The translations under genes were made by a program, and so were the position numbers. A DNA stretch of 64,000 nucleotides, taken from Hybos culiciformis. Its lineage: Eukaryota > Arthropoda > Insecta > Diptera > Hybotidae. The number at the start of each line of letters is the position of its first letter. Within the stretch, counting starts at the first letter, position 1. Shown piece after piece: positions 38,001 through 51,682 of the stretch. Under the pieces are notes generated by a model that was not told the DNA's origin, made no database searches, and saw nothing but the letters and a program-made list of their open reading frames with translations. The DNA is taken from the NCBI GenBank assembly GCA_964007475.1, contig OZ023273.1, positions 17,807,922 to 17,871,921 on the forward strand, in the 5' to 3' direction.

Positions 38001-41000
38001 ATATCTTTGGTAAAGATTTCAATAAGTATTCATTAAATTTTTTTGTGTTTTTTATTATTATTTAAATATTACTATAATGTAGGTTGAAAGGCGTTCAAAT
38101 AAAATATCAATAAAAGTTTTTAATTTTATTTAATATCAATTAGAATTTTTATTAAATAAAATGGCGAGCTATAAATTTAAAACTATTTCTAATTTTTATT
38201 TTCGTCGTAGCCAATGTTCAAAGATTTTAATTCGTAACTCTAAAGATGTTGCGTTTTCGACAAGTGAATGTTTATAAAACTAGTGAATGTTCATAAAACA
38301 TGAAATAAATTATTTAGGTAGGATCGATCTAATAAGTGTTATTTTATTTATACTGCAAATAATATTTCTCCAAGAGAGAGATATTTTTTTAATCTAATTA
38401 TCATAAATTAATATAATTTTTAATAACATATTGTTAGCTGAAGAGTTTAATAATAAATTTTTTTTGTGTTATATAAAATCTAGCAGTTAAATTCGTCTTA
38501 CAACTAACATTGTAACATTATATTTCATTTATACATAGGGTACATTTTTTTTTATTCTATCCAACTAGGAATAAAAAAATAACAAAACTTTTAATTTAGT
38601 CACGTAACAATAATTTTTTGATTTCCTTTATTTATTGTTGAACAAAAATAAAAAAATATATATATATAAGTTTACGTATGTCTACTGCTAAAACTTTTAC
38701 TAAATTCGATTAAATATTAAGTTCCATGAAGTTCTAATCTTATGAAATCAATATCCGTATCCAGCGCAAGAAAAAAAAATATAGGTATATATATGAACAT
38801 GCCAAGTTAATCAACTTACAAAAAATGTAATATTGAGTCATCAAAAATTAAATTTCAGAAAATCATTTATTAATAAAATAAAAACAAGGAAAAAAATACA
38901 ACTGGAAAAAGTTTAGACAAGAAAATAAGTAAAAATCACGTCTCAAAATAATGGAAACCAATTTTCCTTAAACTTACTTGTACGGATAATTTAAAATTAG
39001 ACCTATACAAATACATATATATATATAATATATATATCTTGTTCATGCAAAAGTAAATACTGTGCTTAACTTCTGGAATCACAACTTGAATTCATATCAT
39101 TTTGACAGATAAATTTGTGAATCTTGTGAAAATCTTTGAGTGTGATAGCTCTTGATTGGACAAGTAGTAAGTTAGTTAAAATGATAATGTTGCCTAATTA
39201 AATAAAAATAAAAAATTTTAAATGTGATATGTACCTTCTTGGGAAATACCAGCTCTTTCTAAACATGATCGAACCGATGGCTCAATATTTGAACCTCCAA
39301 AGGCTGCAACCTCACCAAGTTGTCGAGGAACCTATAATAAAAAAAAACATAAATACATATACATATTATATAAAACATACATTTTAAAATATAGAAGTAA
39401 AAGAAATTTTTTTTTAAATAATAAAAAAATAAATATTATTTCATAAATAAAAAAAGATTAAGGAAATAACAAGGAAATTAACTTTTCTGATTTTTCCATT
39501 ACTTTATTTCTTCATTTTTTTGCGTCTCATGGAACTTTTTCACTTGAGTACATTTTTTTCTTTAAAAAATAAATAAAAGTATGAGAATATGAAAATGTTT
39601 CTTAAATTTGTATTAAAATTATCCTTAAACAGATTTTTTTTTTTTATTTCAAAATGAAATCATTGAAATAAATCCAAGCATATAATAGAAGAGTTGCAAG
39701 AAAACTGTATCTAAAACAGTAGGAGCTTGTCAATAATAATTATATTTATGTACAATAATCGGTACTGAAGTGTTCTACCACGTTCTAATTTAATTATATT
39801 AAAATACTGATACACGGCAATACGTATATAATATTCTACTTGCCAACAGTGAAACTCAGTTCACATTTAAAATAAAGAGGTCTGGAAATTTGTTTTTTTT
39901 TAAATATTAAGCAATATTTGCGTTAATTTGAGCTGAGAAAATCAGGAAACATCCTGAATTTTCTTTCAATTCTAATAAATGATATTAGAAACCAAAAATT
40001 GACATAGAAGTCAGTATATACATCCTTGTAAGATTCTCAACTATACTCAACTGAGAGAAAAATTGAATCAATACTCCACAGAATTGCATATATTAAAATA
40101 ACCTTTCCTTGAAAAACCTTTGTTTCCGTTTGATATCAAACCTTAGAAGAAAAATATTTTAAGCATATTTTTGAAAAAAATATGACAAACGTTTAATTTG
40201 GAAAATAAAAGAAATTTTTCACTGTCAAGCAAAACATGATGGAAATAAGAAAAGGATAAAAATTATTATTTTATTTTTTGGTTGCTTGGCTAATAAAAAT
40301 AAATTATAATTGCTTGAGTAAATTTTTGGCACCCTTTTGTTTTTCAAGTTCTAAGAGATTTTAAAAGATTTGTTGTATTAATAAAAGTTTTGATTTCATG
40401 AAAATAAAACCGAAATAAAAAAATATATATATATAAAAAAGTTTTCCTTCTTGTTTAAGTTCGAACCGACAAAAATAAAAATATATAGGTAAGTATTTAT
40501 TTTATTGGTAAGAAAAATAAAAACTGAAACAAATAAAAATTGAAAAATGATTTTAAGTAAGTTTTAAAGAAATGAAACTTTAATGGCAATTCATTAAAAT
40601 TAAACGATTATTTAAAATATTTAACTTCATTATGATTTCCAATAATCTCATTAAACTTAAACAGTAATTAATGTAATAAATTTAAACTTTAGCGGCAGAG
40701 CCAAAGAAAAGAATATTAGAAATTCAATAACACTTTAAGTTAAGCTCAGTATAAACAAACATTTCTAGAGTAAAATTAATAAAATTTGATTTTGCTGGCC
40801 CATTGCAACAAAAAACACAGTTTCCTTAAAAGTTATTATTTTTTATATCCCAGTCTTTTCGATCAACAATCCAGAACGCATCAAAATTATTTTAAACAAA
40901 ATAAAACCATTGAGCATTCATGAAAACTGAAACCATAATTTTTTTAAAGTTCAATTGAATGATTAATTGGAATATATAAATTTTCAAAATTCAAGAATTT

Positions 41001-44000
41001 CACCCTCTAATTATTTTAAAAAAAAAACAAACAAAAAAGTGAAAATTTTATTTTTAAAAATAAAAGGCAATTAATAAGTTTTCTATTTGTACATAACAAA
41101 AAACATTTTTTTTAAACAAATTGATTAAGTGGTGGGAAACCTGAAAACAATGATTGCTAATCTGCGAGGAAATTCACTCAAGGTGAAAATAAAATAACAC
41201 TTAACCAAAATCAAAACAAAAAAAAAAAGGATTCAAAAAATCATTCTTCCGTTTGTTTGCATTTCGAATTTATTTCCTAAAAGAAAATAAAACATTAAAT
41301 AAATACTACACCGTTATACATAAATATTTATTTTAAAAATTAAAATAATGAAAATATAAAGTTCATTAAAGTTAAAAACCTTTTTAAACAGATTTTGGCG
41401 GCATTTCATTTTAATTAAAAATTTTAAATTAAATTTTCTGAAAGTCAAGTGAAAGATGAAATTTTTCTTAGAATATTAAAATAACGAAAAATTTTCTTTG
41501 AATAACAACCAATAAGTTGAGAAATAATTAGGTAATCAAGTTTTAAACGGATCAGCTTTCGGAAATGCTTTAAAGATTTTATATTTGGAACATTTAGGAC
41601 ATTTGAAAGTCCTTATTTAATATTGGAGGAAGGAAATATATAACATTTACTTTATCGGTACCTGACAGGTCATATCTTATAGTTAACCTGAGTAGTTAAC
41701 TTTTGAACAAACAGAAAAATTTAAATTTGAACCACATTCTATTTTACTTAGATGATTAGATTGTCGATAAGTATAATAATTTTGTTTGTTTAGAAGGAAC
41801 TAAAGATAATTTTTTCAAAAATAATTATAAGCTTTTAAACATAAAAAAAAACTTGAAATACTGTAAAAGAAAACTTACTTGAATACAATCGTGCAATAAT
41901 AATCCCAATTTTCTTTGGTCAACTTTACGTTCCGGATCAGCAATTAATCTAAATAAATAACGATATTTTTCCTCCAAATGTCCTTTGCAAAGTAAAATGA
42001 GTCCAACCTATTTGTAAATTTATTAAAAATTAACAATAACCATAAATTGAGATAACTTTTTATTTCTTCCATATATAGAAGACTTCTCTTACCTTAAAAC
42101 TTAATACTCGTATTTGACCAGTTCTTTGAGAATCATAAACGTTTAATATCCAATTAATAGCTAGATCTAACATAAGTGGTAAGTCAATTTGATCAACTGT
42201 AACGTATAAGGAATGCAAAACAGTTGTCATATCTGGTATATCTATGATTTTATCGTTTTGAGCACGTAATCCATGGCGATCAAATGAATCAATTGCAACC
42301 GACATTGGTATACGATCCAAGGCTGTATAATTAAACAAAAAATATGTGAAAATATTTAGCAAATTATTGTTATTTTACTTTTTTAAGTTTAGTTCAAAGA
42401 CAAAAAAAACTATTTTAAATCAGAAACTGGATTTGTCCATAGTCGCATTTTGAACATAATCGTACTTTAAAACAGAAATTTGCTAAATTCATTCAATTTC
42501 ATTTAATTAAATGTATTAATTAAAGCATTGAGAAAAGTATAATGCAAGAAATTAAAAATAACTTGCAAAAATTAAAAATATATATATTTTATAAAGCTAA
42601 GATCTTAATGATGAAGAGCAATTCGTTAGTTTATGTTGAAAATTATATAACTTTTTAATGTCTTGCATCTTCCAAGCATAATTCAACACAAAGGAAATAT
42701 TAAAGAAATTTTCAATTAGTGAATATAAAAAAAATATTATTTAGTAGCTGTACTTTATAAAAAAAAAACATGGTGAGAGACCATGACATCCAGCAATCAA
42801 AACTAAATACTTTGCAATATTTATTATAATAATTTAAAAAAAAATTTAATCAAACCTAATCTTTTTTGAACAGATCGTAACTTTAATGCCGTTCTGTAAG
42901 CAGAGAATCTAACTTCATTTAAATCGGCCAAAGATTTCATTAGTTCGATCATTTCTGGATGGTCCCAATGAGTTGTTTCACGTTCGTGACTAAAATGATA
43001 TAAGCAAATATTTATTTATTCAATTAACTCTATTTTACAACGTTTTTTATTTATATTTTCATACTCAATGTAGTAAGGCACATTGGCAGCTGTTGTTGCA
43101 CGTTCCCAAGGCTGTTTAACACTTTGACCTAAATTTGGTAAAGGTCCAATTGTACCACTATTCGATGTTGTTCTACCTTCATCATTTGTTCCAATTGATT
43201 GATTTCCACCAGCATTTATAAGAACTTTTTGGCGTTCATCCATTGCAATTTGTAAAAGTTTCATTCTAGAAACATAAAAAATAAAAATGATAATAAAAAA
43301 AAATAAGTCAGAAAAAAGTAAAATTAATTTAAATTCTCAAATGGAACATTAATTTTACGTTTAATGGAATTAAGACAATGAGACATTATAGTAATAAAAG
43401 GAAATAATTAAAATTGATTTAAATAATTTTTAAATAATTGTATTTACATGTATATATGTATATATTTCGCTTTTTTTTCATGCTGCAGAATATTTTTCTG
43501 CAGAAGGAATTATTAAGTCATCAAAATAAAAATAATTTTTTGTGAAGACATAGTTACATAAATGTTAATTTTTATGACTAGATGTTTAATGGTTATGACA
43601 CCATTTGTTTTATTTATAAAGATTAGAATTATGAAAAAAGTTTTATATTATTGCCAAAAGTGATATTAGAGTATGAAATAAACTTTTAAAAATATAAATG
43701 TAAATATTCACATTATATTCACAAGTAAGTCATACCCATACGTAGTTTGAAGATAATTCTGTATAAAACGCTAACTATAATGAAAAGAAATGATTCAACG
43801 TTGTGAAAACCTAGTTTGAGAAACATAATAAATAATCTTTTGCCGACAAACAGAAATAACAAAATGACTTTAGTTTCAAATTTATATGTTATTTTACATG
43901 AATAATTTCAAATTCTTTAGTTTCATATAGAGATCTAATATTGTTATTAAATTAGTTATGAGCATTGTGTATACATTCTATATATCTAATTTTATTTAAC

Positions 44001-47000
44001 ACATCATCCGTTATTAAAGTTTTTATTTCTAAAAAGTCATTAAAAAACTAGTACTTTTAATGCATTTTATTTATTTTATTTATTAGTTTTATTAATATTA
44101 ACTGTACACATTTAAAAAAATATACAAGGATAATTTTATTTAAGGAAAACGCTAATTATTCAATCATTTATTTGCTCTAATAAAAGATTTAATTACAATC
44201 TAAAATTGTTAAATAAAAAAATGTATAATATCATTCTTTTCGTATTTGTGTACATACATAGGTATATCTACTCCATGTGTATTATATGTAGAATATCTCA
44301 TTTTACCTTAATGCTATAAATATCGACATTAGTTAATATCGTAACATGAATTTTATTTTTTAATTATAATTTATATATGCATTTACTGTAAAATAATTAT
44401 AAAATGATTGAATATGTACATATAACAAGAATATCAGTACATTAAAAAAAAACCTAACTACCTGTTACTATACTAAATATAGTACACAACAAACAGTATA
44501 CATGCATGGAATATGTATAGCAATAATTTTGATATAATTTGATTATTATCTCATATCTTTAACCAATAAACATCGCCCCAATGATCAGAATAATTATTCC
44601 TATTTATTTTAATTTGAAATAAATCCCAAACACACCTGTAATACCATATAAATCACTTTAATTTCAAAATTTCCTTAAAACAGTGATGCTACAAAATGTT
44701 TGGTGTCAGATTAGTTTGATATCGATTACCAAGACTAAATTTATTATTTTATTATACATTCATTATATATTTCTTTAACATTATATCAGTCACAGAAGAG
44801 GTATACATATAGAGTGTACTGTCAATTAAACTTATATTCTATAATAATTAAAATTTTTTACGTAAATTGATGGTTCGAACTGAAAACATTTTCTATAAAC
44901 TATAAAAGTGAATTCAAAATTCATTTATTTTTATATTTTTTGAATTTAAATGTGAGAGCCCAAGCTTATTGTTTTATCAATTAAGTTGAATTGATTAAAG
45001 TAGATTAACAACATTAATTGTACAAACAAAAATTTTGAGAGCTATTAAAGTTGTTATATGATATATCAAGAGTCTAGATAGTTATATCTCTAGTTCGTAG
45101 TTCAGTGATCATAAATTTGAAAATTTTAAATTATATGATGAATTTACTTATTTTAATTAAATAAATATATTAATATAATAAAATAATTATTTAATGAATA
45201 TCTAGTTCTAATATAGTACATCATTACAGAGCATTACAAAAGTTAATATTATTTTGGAACATTGTATACTATAATCTTTGCTTGAACCGTTTAATAATAA
45301 TATTAAAGCTTTAATATGCAATAACTATCGTAACTAACCCAATTTATTAAAGTTAACAATACTTAAAATAAATTTTTTAAAACATATCCTTTTTTCATTT
45401 CTTGTTCTCAATGAGAATTTCTTTATTTTATTTATCATAATAATAATATAAATATACAAAGGAAATCTTAATTTGTATTTTGTGGATGTTCCGTAATATT
45501 TACTACATTTAAGAAATTTATTCCTACTCTGAAAATAATTGTAAATTAAATTTCCTATTTTTTGCTACAAACTTAATATATGTACATTGAAAATGTAATT
45601 TTTTTATTCCACAAAATATAATCTTATTTTTGGTTACAAATAATTTAACAACTTGGAAAAATGCATCTACATATATATCTTCTGTAACTCATCCAACCTA
45701 TTTTTATCATGAATTTAATTTTCAATTTATCCCAAAAATGGTAATTGAATATTTCCCACAGGTATACATAACCACAAATCCTTCATTCTATTTTATCTAT
45801 TTAATATTTCTATATATACCATTATTATATGTATATTATTATAATATCCTTCCTTAAACCATCTTTAGGGGCGTACTTGGTAGGTATTTAAACATAGGGA
45901 GAAAAACATTTTTGTTTTTTACTTCTCATACTTAGTTAATATAATAAACCACCACAGATCATCATTTCAGGAGATGAGCACTAAAAGAAAATTGTAAATT
46001 TTTTTCCAATAGAAAGAAATAAAAGTACTTTGTAGAATTTATTAAATGTAAGCAGCTTTTACAAGTTTTACAAAATAATTACACAAGAAATTTTGGACTT
46101 CTGTTCTTTATTATTTTTCTGCCTTCATGTTTCGTATTTAATTTAGTTTCTCATCTTAATGAATTTGAAAAAAATTATATAATTTAAAAAATTTAAATAA
46201 AAAGAATAAAACTGAAGAATATTTTATCGAGAAAAACTTCAAAATTTAAAAAAAATTTATTATTCCTTATTTATCAAAATAGATTTCCTTACGTTTTGAG
46301 GTTTTTTTTTTTAAGTTTTTCAGATATAATATAAAATTCATTGTCAGTGGTTGGTTATTGGACTATTTTGGTTCCTGATCCCATTGCACAGAAATATTTT
46401 TATACTTTATAGTCTTTATACACATTTAAATATTATTCTTTTGATTCTACTTTTTCTTAAAAACTTCTATTATTTTGATATCATTATAATTTGTTATTTG
46501 TAATAAAATCTCACCGAATTAACTAAAATACACCATAACAAAGTATTTTTAGCTGCATTTAAAAATATAGTTATAAAGAAAGGATATCCTTGCAGGAAAA
46601 AAGGATATTAAGAAGAATACCCAAGTAAAAAGACTTTTTGATAGCGATTTTATCCTGAATCAGGAATAAAGTTGAAAAACGATTTTATAAAAACCTTAGT
46701 GGAAATAAAACTGAAAGATGATTTTCCCCTTAAGGAAATAAACAAATAAAGTATCATTTAATGAAATTATTTTTTTTTTCAATTGCTTCAATTTTGTACA
46801 AACGACAAAATTTAATCTTGGTAACTACATTGCACCAGAATTAAATTTTATGTTTCTTTTAGAAAAAAAAAATGTCACTACATCGAATACTAGTAATATA
46901 AGTATACAATATACATATTTGCAATTGTATTAAAATTTAAATTTTATTTTCAACTTCAGATTAAGACGAATTACACTCAGTTTGTGTACGTAATAAAATT

Positions 47001-48231
47001 TTTATTTTAAAAGATTTTACGAAATAATAAAGTTCTCTATAAGTTTTTAAACTCCTTCTTTTTTTAGAAAACTGTATTAAAAACACTAAAATTAAACTAA
47101 AAAATAGTTTCCTTAATTATAGATAAAAATCGTCTTGAAAATCAAATTATTCGAAAATTAATTAAAATTTTTTATTTAGGACAAAGTTTTACCAACATTT
47201 CATCAATCATTTACTTTATATATTTGTAACTATACGGATTCTAGATAAATATTATTTTTCAACCCTGATGAAAGAAATTTTGACAATGAGTTCAATGAGT
47301 GCAGTGCATGTTCGAAATATTCTTTATGGAGAATAAAATACAAAATCTATGTTATTTTGATTATACATTTTTCACATTCATTCTTTAAGAATTTCATTAA
47401 AAATTGTTAGACAAAATAATATAGAAATGTCTATATTGAACATGCAAATACATATGAACAATTGTACATAGTCCATTAAAATAAATGTTTATGCTATGAC
47501 GGATATGTTAATTTTACTATCGTTAGATTTAATATTCAAAAGAAAAATATTATTAAAATCACTTAGAGTTAAAATTCATTCACTTTAATCTAATAATTCT
47601 ATAAGGATCACATACAATATTTAACTGAAATTTCTCTTCAAAAATAGTAAGTGATTGCAGTCAAAATTGTTAAGTTGAATATTGAATAATAAAATAAAAA
47701 AAAAATTATAAAAGACATAAAGTTTAATACAGGTCAAATTTCCTAATTTTAACATAATTCTGTTGTATAAAATAAATGTTCTTCATTCCCACACTTTACT
47801 AAAAATTATTCGGAACAACACTTAACAAGCCTTAAATTTATTGTATGTCCTAAAATGTTTAATCTAATCGTCAATCACACCCCGAAGAAAATTTTTTTTA
47901 TTCACTATTTTATTGAGAATTGATAAAAATTACAAAAACACATTTAAAAAGAATTAGTAAAATAATTTTACCTTGTATTCAAATCTTCTAATTTTGATAA
48001 ACATGGATTCGGCACTAGAACATGATTGGCAGTGAAAAAACTTTGTTGCTCATTACAATCATCTAATAATGCTCCGGCAGTGGTCATTTTGTCTCTTAAT
48101 CTTTGCAAATGCTGCATTTGTTCAGTTGCTTCATTAGGATTAGCTGGCTGAGTCCATGTTGAGGTGGTTGTTTCTGCAGATGCAACTCTTGAACTCAAAT
48201 CTTCAAGAGTTTTCTGAAATTGTCTCATTTT
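31935..48231 (-). CDS. Dys: Dystrophin, C-terminal part (twelve exons)
   Basis: Cytoskeletal linker that binds the transmembrane dystroglycan complex through its WW/EF/ZZ unit and syntrophin and dystrobrevin through its C-terminus, at muscle and synaptic membranes. Twelve exons join with matching phases and GT/AG borders. Numbering from the first codon of exon 48231: spectrin-type helices (1-130), WW domain (about 136-166, with W140, YYIDHERE and HWDHP), EF-hand-like region (about 167-390), ZZ zinc finger (about 396-445; Cys 398/401/413/416/422/425 plus His 435/439), syntrophin-site region and two coiled coils (about 575-607 and 624-665), then a short tail [10 protein letters not shown]. Total about 810 residues with the 34639-34830 cassette, 746 without. 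The exon content closely resembles fly dystrophin. Actin-binding and most rod exons are absent, so this is either the 3' part of the full gene or a short-promoter isoform. Confidence 0.93.
32060..34638 (-). other. Last dystrophin intron (2.6 kb)
   Basis: Dense A and T homopolymers at about 33410-33930. A two-copy GGGCATTGATTAAGA direct repeat lies at 32397-32428. No coding signal recognised. Confidence 0.7.
34639..34830 (-). CDS. Dys: Dystrophin cassette exon (inferred, in frame)
   Basis: 192 nt, phase 1 at both ends, so it can be included or skipped without shifting frame. It encodes [18 protein letters not shown], a Gly/Thr-rich middle and a [18 protein letters not shown] end. Codon use and composition stand out from the flanking introns. 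The acceptor (CATTAAAAG) lacks a pyrimidine tract, as expected of a weak, regulated exon; the donor is G|GTAAAA. Retention of the following intron gives a lysine-rich stop. The exon is inferred, not family-recognised. Confidence 0.65.
34831..35730 (-). other. Dystrophin intron (900 bp)
   Basis: A/T-rich. A CACAG plus A9-T9 word at about 35667-35690 resembles the ends of the TIR elements but has no partner. No coding signal. Confidence 0.7.
35731..35977 (-). CDS. Dys: Dystrophin exon: second coiled coil
   Basis: Acceptor TTTTTAAG; begins [20 protein letters not shown], a leucine-heptad coiled coil expected to bind dystrobrevin-type partners. It ends with one base of a codon before GTGAGT. If the intron is retained the frame closes within three codons at TAA (35723). 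Confidence 0.92.
36048..36575 (-). CDS. Dys: Dystrophin exon: syntrophin-site region and first coiled coil
   Basis: A 176-codon exon, the largest, phase 0 at both ends. It reads [18 protein letters not shown], then [19 protein letters not shown], an acidic [10 protein letters not shown] segment and the heptad stretch [20 protein letters not shown]. It ends GQGIQGQ before GTAACA. Confidence 0.94.
36654..36809 (-). CDS. Dys: Dystrophin exon: ZZ zinc finger
   Basis: A 52-codon exon after TTTTTTCAG, ending ACG|GTAAAA. Three CxxC pairs (CNIC, CLKC, CQKC) and the HKLSHPMH histidines form a complete ZZ finger, so zinc binding looks intact. Confidence 0.94.
36810..37165 (-). other. Dystrophin intron (356 bp)
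   Basis: A/T-rich; nothing recognisable. Confidence 0.8.
37166..37299 (-). CDS. Dys: Dystrophin exon: helix before the ZZ finger
   Basis: Acceptor TTTGTAG; completes Ala and reads [20 protein letters not shown] to AAAEAAKHQ, ending CAG|GTTTGT in phase 0. It holds the conserved [20 protein letters not shown] core. Confidence 0.93.
37300..39234 (-). other. Dystrophin intron (1.9 kb)
   Basis: A/T-rich intron. An imperfect tandem pair, AGTGAATGTTTATAAAAC and AGTGAATGTTCATAAAAC, lies at about 38264-38300. No coding signal. Confidence 0.75.
39235..39331 (-). CDS. Dys: Dystrophin exon: [20 protein letters not shown] segment
   Basis: A 97-nt exon after TATTATAG, phase 0 in and phase 1 out, encoding the strongly conserved LGEVAAFGG segment between the EF-hand-like repeats and ending SQE plus G before GTACAT. 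Confidence 0.93.
39332..41878 (-). other. Dystrophin intron (2.5 kb)
   Basis: A/T-rich intron with homopolymer runs. No coding signal or repeat recognised. Confidence 0.75.
41879..42007 (-). CDS. Dys: Dystrophin exon: EF-hand-like region 2
   Basis: Acceptor ACAAATAG; 43 codons, phase 0 at both ends, reading [20 protein letters not shown] and ending [10 protein letters not shown] before GTAAGT. Too small for a simple single-frame search but clear in context. Confidence 0.93.
42093..42322 (-). CDS. Dys: Dystrophin exon: EF-hand-like region 1
   Basis: Acceptor TTATACAG; completes Ala and reads [18 protein letters not shown], then the helix LALNWIL-like segment ([20 protein letters not shown]). 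Ends SFK with an AAG|GTAAGA donor, phase 0. Confidence 0.93.
42323..42855 (-). other. Dystrophin intron (533 bp)
   Basis: A/T-rich; nothing recognisable. Confidence 0.8.
42856..42989 (-). CDS. Dys: Dystrophin exon: second half of WW domain, start of EF region
   Basis: Acceptor TCATTTTAG; completes Asp and reads [13 protein letters not shown], giving the second WW tryptophan, then helix [20 protein letters not shown]. It ends one base into an Ala codon before GTTTGA. Confidence 0.93.
43065..43265 (-). CDS. Dys: Dystrophin exon: linker and first half of WW domain
   Basis: Acceptor TTTCTAG; begins by completing Arg and continues [12 protein letters not shown]. It holds a Gly/Ser/Thr linker ([19 protein letters not shown]) and the first WW tryptophan (QPWERA), and ends PYYI plus GA before GTATGA. 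The split Asp codon is completed by the next exon. Confidence 0.93.
43266..47971 (-). other. Dystrophin intron (4.7 kb)
   Basis: A/T-rich intron. A 75-codon plus-strand frame at 45630-45857 has no recognised domain. Nothing else stands out. Confidence 0.75.
47972..48231 (-). CDS. Dys: Dystrophin exon: spectrin-type repeat
   Basis: Starts after TTGCTTACAG with AAA ATG (Lys-Met-Arg-Gln), phase 0, and ends AAG|GTAAAA with two bases of the next codon. It encodes the last spectrin-like helices ([14 protein letters not shown] ... [19 protein letters not shown]). The internal ATG could start a short isoform. Confidence 0.93.
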
Positions 48232-51200
48232 CTGTAAGCAAAAAAAAAAAAGAAGAAAATTAAAAATTAATTTTCTGTCAAATAACTTAACAAATTATAT
48301 ACTGAAAAGCCATAAAAAACACGGTTCAAATAAAATCCTTGTTTCCCACCAAATTATCCTTAAAAATGAAAAACTTAAAATCTAATAAATTTTTCGAAAT
48401 CTTTGATCCTAACAAAATATAGATGTAAAAGAAAACAATAAATGAAAAATAAATTATCGAAATAACTTTTTTTTTTGTTTGCAGACTAACGCGATATAAA
48501 GAGTTACGATTTCACATAAAATCAAAGCATGAATGAAAATAGTTTATGTATATGTATCTTTGTATGTTTTCGTTTTATTGCTTATGTTAGACTTATGTAT
48601 TTAAGTATATTAACTATTTTAATGAAGTTTTAGAATTTTTGATATTAATATTTTAAGTTAAACATTTATGTTTTATTTGGCTACCACCCAAATTACATTT
48701 GTTGTTATTATTCTACATGATAATTAATTTTCATTCAAAAACTTTCAAAAAATCTTTTATTTTCGAAATTCATCGATTGTACACCTCTAAGTAAAATTTA
48801 AAAATTTTCAGAGAAAAATTTATGAAAATTCACTATACATTAACCCCATAATTGAAGATGTTTTTAATGTTATATTATAAAAAATGTCACAGCAGAATTT
48901 TAATGTTCAAATTTTGGAACATCATTTTAAAAAAAAATTAAATTAAAATAGAAAGGTGGAAAATATAAGCCTCTAAGTGCAATAAAAAGTATTTATCCGA
49001 TTCGAAACAATATATTTTGTTTACCAATTAGTACATATAAACAATGTACATATATATGTGTGTAGAACAAAACCAATAACACATGTTATATATTTGAACG
49101 TGGAATATTTAAAAATAAAAAAAAAAATAAAAAAAAATAAATATAAGAAATAATGTATTTCTTTTTTTTTTCTTTATTTTCCAAAATACAAGGCAAAAGA
49201 AAACGATAGAGCCAAAAATCTGTAGCACTTGTAAAAAAAAAAAAAGATACTTTGTAAAACGATACATCTCTTCCGATAACATAAAAAGGATATTGAAAGA
49301 TAAAAGGACACGTATTTTTTTTTTCTTTTTGCTTTTTTTTTTCGTCTGTTTACAAACAAAAAGCACATAAAAAGCAAAACAAATTGTATTTAACAACAAA
49401 ATTGTTTTGATAACAAAACCAATATCTAATTTTCAATATCTGGAGATTTTATTTTTTGTTTTGTGAAAAACATTTTTTATTTCGAAATTTACAATTATTG
49501 ATATTCTTTTTTATTTGTGTAAAGAGAAAAATATACTTAATGTACATATATACAATATATATTGCTTTAATATTTGTATTGTCTCGTCCTTGTTGGATAC
49601 CAAATAAGTATATTTATTTATTTTACCAAATTATATTTTAAATTCATTTTATTTTATAACAAATAACAACATTGTTATATATAAAAATTTATTTTTAGTT
49701 GGTTTTCTTTTCTTGTTTGTTTAATTTATGTCCCCATACAGTTTAAGTAAAATATTGGCTAATTATAATGACTGGTCGCTGAAAAGTGTGGCTATTTATT
49801 AGAAAGGGATGACTTAATTGCAATGAAAATGTTGTTGCTTTAAGAAGTATAAAATTAATTTTTTTTTGTTGAGCACTATAGTTAGTTAGATTTATATATA
49901 TTTTAGCCGCACATAACAAAAACCTGAAATAAACTTACTTAATTTTATCCATAATAATATAATAAATGTAATAAAACTAAAATCTTTTTCCTGTGAATAA
50001 AAAGTTTAAGAAAATAATAAAAAATTATAGAAAATGTAAATCTTTATTATATATAGGAAGATAAAATAAAAGTATTTTTATAGTTTTTTTTTAAATTTTA
50101 TTTATTCCAAAATACATAATTTTAATGATTTCATTGGCATAATTAACAAAACTGGATATTTACAGAGTAGCACATTATGATTTCCTTCTATAGCAGAGCA
50201 GTAATAATTCCTTCTTAGTAGAATTTTAAAAACGACCCAATATTAGATATTACTTTGCCTGGAGTTAGGTTGAAATATTATTTGCAAAAATTTAATATCA
50301 ATGATAAAATACATATCTCACAGGTTTCATTAAATTTAGAACAGAAATAAATTTTATTTTATCCATTTTTTTAATAAAAATAAGTTTTTCAAAGCATACA
50401 ATCAAGAATAATATTGTTGTTATTCCAAGATCCATTTATATACAAATAATTTATTTACTCAGCATAAAAAATTGCAGTAAATTAAATTTTAGTGATTTGG
50501 GTAGATCAAATTAAAAATGGTTTCACATGTCACTTAAAAAATAATATGCATTAGTTGCGTTTCAATACCGTGTGCCAGCATACAACAAACTTCTTTTTTA
50601 TACCTTTGCACTATCTATGTACAAGATGAATTTATATATTCAGTGCTACTCATAAAACTTGCTAAAATAAGCAGAGATTATTTAAAAAAAATAAAAAATT
50701 TAATTAATTTCTCTATATAAATTGTTTTTTTTGTCATTTAACTAGAATCGTTTTTTTTAAAAGAAAATTATACAGTAGACAAAAATGGACCGCTAAATAG
50801 AAAAGGATTAATAAAAAAAAATAATAATTTTTTTTTTGTTAAAATTAATTTCATAAAGTTTTCACAAATGCACATTGCAACAAAACTTTTTTTTTGCTTC
50901 TTTTTCATAAAATTTATGCAAACTTTAATAAATATTTTTAATTATCAAAACACCGCAGTTATTATTAAAAACTAAAATAAATTTAAAATTGGTTTTTAAT
51001 CCTAAATGTTTGTTTTTGTTGACAAAAAATAAAACAAATAAAAATAAACCTAATAAAATTAAAAGAAATTGTTAAAATTAATTTGTTGTTAATTCTTTTT
51101 ATATAATTTATTATATTCACTGTAAAAAAAATAAAGTTAAATTAAAATTTAGTCAACAAAGAAATTAAATTTCAAACAGTTGGATATATCCCAAAAATAT

Positions 51201-51663
51201 CCCCTTTTTGTTCTCAAATTAGAGCTGCGTTTAGTTGTAGAAACTAATGTACCTAATTAATTATTAGCTCAGTTTTACTTGTGGATATTCACTTGCCTAG
51301 AGCGCCTTTACATTTAAGCCTATTGCGTTTACTCTTGAGCAACCAAGTGTTTTTTGTAATTAGCAACTTCAAAAGTTATTTAGACTTTAACTCATCAAAA
51401 TTGATCAATGATTTTTAACAGACTATTTCAATACAGAAGAATATAGATCAAAGAATATAGATCACATCATAAAATTGACAAAATTAATATATAGATATAA
51501 TTTATAAACTTTAGGTACTTTCTTTTTCCTTTTTTTTTTTTTTTTAATATCTATGAAATATCTTTTTTGACAAAATCTAAAAAAATATCTTAAAAGCTTT
51601 TGTATAGTTTGTGAAAATCTACTCGTTTTTGCATTTCTAAGCCGTTTCTTTTTCTTAAAAAAA

Positions 51664-51682
51664 AAATATATATATATATATA
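51664..51682. repeat. TA microsatellite beside the second TIR element
   Basis: TA repeats lead directly into the element's TA target site. Another TATATATA follows the right end. Confidence 0.8.

Noticed and set aside
45630..45857. 75-codon plus frame in a dystrophin intron
   Set aside because: No recognised domain, promoter or splice context; A/T-driven composition.
49109..49399. Minus frame of 96 codons upstream of dystrophin exon 48231
   Set aside because: Lys/Phe-rich low-complexity translation of homopolymer runs; not a dystrophin exon.
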